Assembly (NCBI GenBank): GCA_964541155.1
Contig: CAZIPC010000012.1
Span: 1 to 10,829 of the forward strand
Length of the DNA stretch: 10,829 nt
Direction: 5' to 3'
Source of the DNA: UBA4416 sp964541155
Lineage (GTDB): Bacteria > Bacteroidota > Bacteroidia > B-17B0 > Aurantibacillaceae
The number at the start of each line of letters is the position of its first letter. Positions within the stretch are counted from its first letter, which is position 1. The position numbers and the translations under genes were made by a program. Shown here piece after piece: positions 7,283 through 10,829 of this stretch. The notes below the pieces were generated by a model. The model was not told where the DNA came from. It searched no databases and saw nothing but the letters and a program-made list of their open reading frames with translations.

Positions 7283-8817
7283 ATCATTGTCGTTAATGTC
7301 TTGATGTAACTTCTCATTAAGTCTATTGATTGTCTAAGTTCTATGTCTGTATATTTTGTGTTCTCTTTATTTTCTGGGTGGTGGATTTGATGTCTAATTT
7401 TTTCTGTCAAAGTAAGTCTTATAGATTTTTTAACACCCTTTTCAAGTTTAATGTAATCAATTTGGGTTTTACCACTTTTGAAATCATTAATTTTTCCTTC
7501 AAATTCTATGTAGCCATACAACTCGTTGTGATATTCTTCTGTCGTTTCAGAAAACGCCAAGAAATTAACTTCGTTAAGTGATGGATAAGGCAAAGTATGT
7601 GGCGAAACTGGTTCAATGGTTTTTCCACTACTTGTAGATTTGATTAGTCGTAAATGTTTAAATTCCAATTCTTTTACCAATGCAGGGCTGTGTGTCGTAA
7701 CAATTACTTGTGCGTTTGCTGTCCCTGCAAGAGTTAAGAACGCTGAAATAAGTTTTCTTTGGTGGTCTGTATGTTGTGAAGTTTCAGGTTCTTCAATAGC
7801 ATAAACAATACTTGGAATTTTCGCTGATATTTTTCTTCTTTCTGCTTCTGCTCTAAAAAAGTTTAATAAAACAAGTCGTTTTACACCGCTACCACGCTTG
7901 TTGATTGGAATATCTTCATCTCCTGCGATTGAAACATTTTTAAAAACGTCTATCCATTTTAAACTTTCTGCTGTTGGAATTACAGGATTTAAACTGTTCG
8001 CAATCTCGGGGTTCATTTCTTTTAGTTTTTCCAAAGTTCTGTCAGAAACTTCTTTTAGTTTTTTCTCAACTTCTACCGCAATTTCAGAAAACTTTGTTTT
8101 TAAACTGCTATCACTTAAAATTTGTCTTACAGCTTCTTTCAAGGGGTCTTGAACTTCGTCATCTCCGTCACTGTTTTTTCTGTCAGATTGAAACAAAGAG
8201 TAAAGAGGGAGATATTTTTTTAATTGTTCCCAAATAGATTTTGTCGCTTCTCCTTTTGTTATGTCAAGTTCAGTTTCAGCTAATCCTAAACTTGTGCTGT
8301 AATAATTCCAAATTGCAGTTCTCATTACAGCGTTTTTTGTATTGTCGCTACAAGAAATTGTTTTGTCCTTAATGATTTTTTGTAGGTCTGTATTTTTCTT
8401 TAACAATAAGTCCTGACAGTCGGCATTTGTCGGATGATTTGCTTTGATAAACATCTTTTCTTTTCCTGCGTTTGGATATTTTTTAATTACTTCAAGTTGT
8501 CCGCTTGAATTTAGCAAATACTCTGCCCCCAAAGTCGTATCGTTTGTGCTGTCAATTACGATTTTTGTTGGTAATTCTTCAAAGCAAACAGAAATAACAA
8601 TTTCGTTGTCGCCTGCGACAAGTGCTTTTTTATTTATGTCGTCTTTGTCAAGTTTTATTACGCCTTTGCTGTCATTAAAGAAAATGTCTAACGCTTCTAA
8701 TACGGTTGATTTTCCAATGTCATTTTTGCCGACAAAAGCGGTCAAGTCACCAAGTTCAATTTCAACTTCGTCTTTGTAACTTCTAAAATTTTTGATTTTG
8801 ATTTTCTTTATTTTCAT
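7279..8817 (-). CDS. AAA (ABC/SMC-like) ATPase with C-terminal HEPN-like motif; defence candidate
   Basis: This 512-aa protein opens like OLD/RecF-type ATPases (MKIKKIKIKNFRSYKDEVEI). Walker A is at residues 30-38 (GKNDIGKST), a signature-like motif at 306-314 (NKRGSGVKR), Walker B at 337-345 (IVYAIEEPE) and the H-loop at 371-378 (VIVTTHSP). A charged helical region (~235-270) fits the coiled-coil insertion. No TOPRIM nuclease follows the ATPase as in full OLD proteins. Instead the last ~90 residues are helical and contain R475-HQIH-H480 (EKIRHQIHHPEN). That matches the R-x4-H catalytic motif of HEPN RNases with a polar residue after Arg. ATPase-HEPN fusions such as PrrC and RloC are known anticodon nucleases. 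By analogy this may be an abortive-infection RNase, but the HEPN call is my reading of one motif. Its base use is less AT-rich than the pilin genes, suggesting transfer. Confidence 0.85.
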   Translation of the reverse strand: MKIKKIKIKNFRSYKDEVEIELGDLTAFVGKNDIGKSTVLEALDIFFNDSKGVIKLDKDDINKKALVAGDNEIVISVCFEELPTKIVIDSTNDTTLGAEYLLNSSGQLEVIKKYPNAGKEKMFIKANHPTNADCQDLLLKKNTDLQKIIKDKTISCSDNTKNAVMRTAIWNYYSTSLGLAETELDITKGEATKSIWEQLKKYLPLYSLFQSDRKNSDGDDEVQDPLKEAVRQILSDSSLKTKFSEIAVEVEKKLKEVSDRTLEKLKEMNPEIANSLNPVIPTAESLKWIDVFKNVSIAGDEDIPINKRGSGVKRLVLLNFFRAEAERRKISAKIPSIVYAIEEPETSQHTDHQRKLISAFLTLAGTANAQVIVTTHSPALVKELEFKHLRLIKSTSSGKTIEPVSPHTLPYPSLNEVNFLAFSETTEEYHNELYGYIEFEGKINDFKSGKTQIDYIKLEKGVKKSIRLTLTEKIRHQIHHPENKENTKYTDIELRQSIDLMRSYIKTLTTMI

Positions 8818-8854
8818 CTGTCAATGTCTTTTTGTGGTTTCGTTTTTACACTTG

Positions 8855-8884
8855 CTGCCAACTTGTATACACCCATCATATAAC
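8855..8884 (+). repeat. Partner repeat upstream of the ATPase gene
   Basis: CTGCCAACTTGTATA (8855-8869) resembles CTGCCCGCCTTGTATA (7241-7256) in the hairpin at the other end of the ATPase gene, differing only in the three-base centre. ATATAAC (8878-8884) is the inverse of GTTATAT (7278-7284), and GCTGCCAAC (8854-8862) the inverse of GTTGGCAGC (7265-7273). The gene is therefore bracketed by related repeats, about 1.6 kb apart. Confidence 0.5.
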
Positions 8885-9053
8885 GGCGAGTATCATCCCT
8901 ATACTTAGAAGATAACCACCATAAATTGTTTATTAAATCCAATCATTTTTTAGATTCGGATAATTTTAATAATTATTTTATAGCACCTCATTGTATTTCT
9001 CTGTAAATATAAATTTCAAAAATTATCATTCTCATTGTATTCATATGCTGACA

Positions 9054-9081
9054 TACAAATTATTTAAAAAAATAATTTGTA
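9054..9081. repeat. 12-bp perfect inverted repeat
   Basis: TACAAATTATTT (9054-9065) and AAATAATTTGTA (9070-9081) are perfect inverse copies around a 4-nt AAAA loop. No gene lies within 260 bp on either side, and the T-run needed for a good terminator is only moderate. An operator site or a relic of a mobile element end are both possible. Confidence 0.6.
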
Positions 9082-9166
9082 CTAATTTTTAAAATAATCC
9101 ATTTTATCAATGATATAGAGTGTTGAATGATTTTAAATTTAAATCTTTGAAAAAAAATCTTATTTA

Positions 9167-9212
9167 AAATTAAGTACCACTACTTAGATAAAAAATTAAG
9201 TAGTACTACGTA
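9167..9212 (+). repeat. Two near-identical 20-bp direct repeats with internal symmetry
   Basis: 9167-9186 and 9193-9212 match at 17 of 20 positions (AAATTAAGTA-nn-ACTAC-n-TA), with a 26-bp period. In addition ACTACTTA (9179-9186) and TAAGTAGT (9197-9204) form an 8-bp inverted repeat. Paired symmetric sites at about two and a half helical turns look like a binding site for a dimeric regulator. No gene starts downstream on the + strand. Confidence 0.55.
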
Positions 9213-9279
9213 TTTTGGTTTATAAATAGCTCTCATTTTACTTGCTTCTTTAAATTTATTTAAGCAATTTTGTTTAACG

Positions 9280-9293
9280 TTGCTTTAAAGCAA
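9280..9293. repeat. 14-bp perfect palindrome
   Basis: TTGCTTTAAAGCAA at 9280-9293 is fully self-complementary. Just before it, TTGCTT (9242-9247) and AAGCAA (9262-9267) form a second inverted repeat with the same arms. Confidence 0.5.
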
Positions 9294-9377
9294 TAATAAG
9301 GGCGTTTTTTCTTGGTCTACGGCCGTGCGCAAACATCTAAAACAAAGTATTTCGAGTTTAATTAAATAATAATAAAA

Positions 9378-9404
9378 CCGTAGCTAATTTAGTTACGGTT
9401 TTTT
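9378..9404. terminator. Strong bidirectional intrinsic terminator
   Basis: A 9-bp stem CCGTAGCTA (9378-9386) / TAGTTACGG (9390-9398), one G-T pair, with a 3-nt loop. It is followed by six T on the + strand (9399-9404) and preceded by AAAA (9374-9377), which gives a U-run on the - strand. It lies about 95 nt after the stop of the right immunity gene and should end that minus-strand operon, and it would also stop rightward transcription. Confidence 0.75.
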
Positions 9405-9415
9405 ACTTTTTTATT

Positions 9416-9432
9416 GCCAGTTACAAACTGGC
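9416..9432. repeat. Perfect 7-bp hairpin beside the terminator
   Basis: GCCAGTT (9416-9422) and AACTGGC (9426-9432) around a 3-nt ACA loop. On the - strand it falls between the immunity gene stop and the terminator, and is a possible RNA-stabilising 3' hairpin. Confidence 0.5.
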
Positions 9433-9497
9433 TCTCACTAAAATTTTATTATGAGTTGAAGTTACGAAAGCTAAAATACAACTAGCAGGGGCTTTTG

Positions 9498-9902
9498 TTA
9501 TAACTCACCTTTGTTCTTCATAATCATTAAATAGAAAGAAAAAATTACCAAACCTATTGATATAATAAAATATACTATTGCAAAAATTTTACCAATCAAC
9601 TTATCCCTATTAGTTTCTACTTCATAACTTTTTATAATGTCTAAATCCTTACCCTTACGAACAAATAAAAGGTAAAAAATAAAACACAAAGCTAAATACT
9701 CGATAATAATAAAAGATTTCGAGCCAACTAATACATCAAATTTTTGCCCAGTAATATAATAAATGATTGCTAATAGGGCTGTTATATTTAATCCTATTAA
9801 CATACCCATTAAAAGAACTGTTGTAAATGAAGCATCATCACCGTTGCTGACACTTACGATTAATTGATGAAGTCTGTAAAATAAATATCGAAATGGTTTC
9901 AT
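9498..9902 (-). CDS. Three-helix membrane protein, candidate RHS immunity protein
   Basis: This 134-aa protein begins 10 nt after the stop of the RHS gene on the same strand. Three hydrophobic helices are visible, at about residues 27-50 (TTVLLMGMLIGLNITALLAI), 63-81 (FIIIEYLALCFIFYLLFV) and 103-127 (IGKIFAIVYFIISIGLVIF). A basic N-terminal segment (MKPFRYLFYRLHQ) precedes them and a charged cytoplasmic-looking loop (RKGKDLDIIKSYEVETNRDK) lies between helices 2 and 3. The opening, a basic aromatic stretch before helix 1, recalls small membrane proteins I associate with Bacteroidota RHS loci; that is memory, not a search. An all-membrane immunity protein suits a toxin that acts on membranes, and the partner tip is hydrophobic and glycine rich. 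The alternative is an unrelated membrane protein. Confidence 0.75.
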   Translation of the reverse strand: MKPFRYLFYRLHQLIVSVSNGDDASFTTVLLMGMLIGLNITALLAIIYYITGQKFDVLVGSKSFIIIEYLALCFIFYLLFVRKGKDLDIIKSYEVETNRDKLIGKIFAIVYFIISIGLVIFSFYLMIMKNKGEL

Positions 9903-9912
9903 AAATACTGAC

Positions 9913-10827
9913 TTATTTTTTAGGGGTTAATAATGGGTCGCCATATCCACCAAAAGCACCTCCAGCATCAAGAAGGAAATAAGTAGCACTTATTCCAAAG
10001 CCAATAGGCCCTAAAAATCCAACACCACCCATTATAATATCAAAGCCAGCTTTAACACCTACTGAAGAATTAGTTCCTCCATTCATATAATAGTTTGTAG
10101 CAAGTCCACCTGAAATTAAAGTTGATGCCCCGAAACTAATCTTACCAAGTCTACTAAATGTTTTGACATATTTTAAATCATTAATAGCTGGGGAAGATTT
10201 TGCAGCATAGCTTATTAGTTCTCCTTTAGTGCCTTGACCAACATCAAAAGCTCCTATGCCTGTATTTACTCTATACCAAAAAGTATCAGTATAATTTTCA
10301 TCACCCCCACCACTTTTAGCGACTTGTCTTGTTGCGGTAATTGATATTTCATGTAATAATACACCAGCAGTACCATCTTCATTTCCTCTTACAGTATATC
10401 CTCCTTGCTTCCAAGTTGCGGTGCTTGTGCCTTTGGTTGGATCTGGATTAAATTTATATGTACCATCGGCTTTAGGTTCCCATCCATCCGAACCTAAAAA
10501 TTGTATTCCTGTTTCGGTAGTACCTCCTAATTCTCTTGACATTTTACCCTCTTCTCCTTTTCTTGCTACTAAATCAGATTTTATAGCATCGTTCCCTTTT
10601 ACATCAACGTTAATAATTGGATTATCACTAAAACAATTATATGAACTCTCCCACGTTTTCACTACCGGGTCTTGATTCCATCTACGTCCTAAGCGGGTAT
10701 CATACTCCCAAAACTCTGCGGTATTTATATTGCCTACTCCTGCAATTTCATCTTCGTGCTCTTGCCCATTCATGCCGTATCGGTAGGATGAGGAACTTTG
10801 ATAATTTCTACCTGGCATTGTACTCCC
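9913..10827 (-). CDS. RHS repeat-associated core protein, C-terminal end with membrane-active-looking tip (5' partial)
   Basis: The frame stays open to the right edge (G-S-T before the Met at 10818), so the gene begins outside. Numbered from that Met, residues 12-75 are the RHS core (YRYGMNGQE, WEYDTRLGRRWNQD, DNPIINVDVKG). The last motif departs from the usual DPxG, with VDVKG instead, which may affect self-cleavage. Residues 76-200 are a polar linker with EISITATR at 157-164. Residues 221-285 are hydrophobic and glycine rich (GASTLISGGLA, FDIIMGGVGFLGPIGFGISA, YFLLDAGGAFGG), as expected of a pore-forming or membrane-disrupting tip. The membrane immunity candidate follows 10 nt later. The core matches that of the left RHS gene, but the tips share nothing obvious, the usual polymorphic-toxin pattern. 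Confidence 0.85.
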   Translation of the reverse strand, partial: GSTMPGRNYQSSSSYRYGMNGQEHEDEIAGVGNINTAEFWEYDTRLGRRWNQDPVVKTWESSYNCFSDNPIINVDVKGNDAIKSDLVARKGEEGKMSRELGGTTETGIQFLGSDGWEPKADGTYKFNPDPTKGTSTATWKQGGYTVRGNEDGTAGVLLHEISITATRQVAKSGGGDENYTDTFWYRVNTGIGAFDVGQGTKGELISYAAKSSPAINDLKYVKTFSRLGKISFGASTLISGGLATNYYMNGGTNSSVGVKAGFDIIMGGVGFLGPIGFGISATYFLLDAGGAFGGYGDPLLTPKK

Positions 10828-10829
10828 GA
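10793..10829 (-). repeat. 37-bp terminal inverted repeat, right copy (RHS core DNA)
   Basis: Inverse copy of 6-42, ending exactly at the window edge. A repeat that coincides with both ends is what an assembly break at a multi-copy RHS sequence would leave. Confidence 0.9.

Larger units (their letters stand above)
8885..9497. other. Gene-free region of about 610 bp, hairpin-rich
   Basis: No credible coding frame is seen. From left to right it holds unremarkable AT-rich DNA (8885-9053), a 12-bp inverted repeat (9054-9081), a 26-bp-spaced pair of 20-bp direct repeats (9167-9212), two TTGCTT/AAGCAA palindromes (9242-9293), a less AT-rich patch near 9315-9333, a strong terminator (9378-9404) and a perfect hairpin (9416-9432). 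Confidence 0.6.

Noticed and set aside
7330..8779. Several plus-strand open frames of 60-110 codons opposite the ATPase gene
   Set aside because: They are Phe/Ser-rich antisense frames of a well-supported gene, with no family features.
7279..8817. Full OLD-family nuclease
   Set aside because: No TOPRIM motifs (E, then DxD) follow the ATPase; the C-terminus is short and helical.
1..10829. CRISPR array or insertion sequence with transposase
   Set aside because: No regularly spaced repeats and no transposase-like frame were found.

Overview
The window is AT-rich, with long poly-A/T tracts and start codons that lack clear Shine-Dalgarno sequences. It carries Bacteroidota-type RHS ends (YRYGMN...RLGRRWN...DPNG) and YwqK/MORN_2 repeats, and one start is preceded by a TTTG-19-TAAATTTA promoter-like pair. 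Together these point to a member of the Bacteroidota, probably Flavobacteriales. This is inference from gene style; no marker gene is present.

Layout: (1) 2-1288 (+): C-terminal end of an RHS protein with a variable toxin-like tip, followed 9 nt later by a small membrane-anchored protein that is the likely immunity partner. (2) 1544-6586 (+): a tightly packed operon with overlapping or near-touching genes. It encodes a secreted MORN-repeat protein, a GspK/PilX-like beta-rich protein, two class III prepilins (PilV/GspI-like and PilW/GspJ-like), a GspF/PilC inner-membrane platform protein and, 3 nt further on, a complete tyrosine recombinase. The motor ATPase, secretin, major pilin and prepilin peptidase are absent and must lie elsewhere if the machine works. 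(3) 6587-8890: two minus-strand genes, a 70-aa zinc-ribbon protein and a 512-aa AAA (ABC/SMC-like) ATPase with a C-terminal R-x4-H motif suggestive of a HEPN RNase. Each stop codon sits in the same octamer (GGTGTTAT on the + strand) at the arm of an inverted repeat, and the ATPase gene is bracketed by related repeats, giving a cassette-like look. (4) 8885-9497: about 610 bp without a credible gene but rich in hairpins, including a strong bidirectional terminator. (5) 9498-10827 (-): a second RHS end with a glycine-rich, membrane-seeking tip and a three-helix membrane protein as its likely immunity partner.

The two RHS genes converge on the interior, and the two window ends share a 37-bp perfect inverted repeat (6-42 and 10793-10829). 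Either the sequence is a contig that stopped at a collapsed RHS repeat, or these are two real RHS loci flanking an accessory island. The most interesting points are the two distinct toxin/immunity pairs, the pilin-GspF operon with an embedded recombinase, and the ATPase/HEPN-like defence candidate within repeat-bounded, cassette-like DNA.
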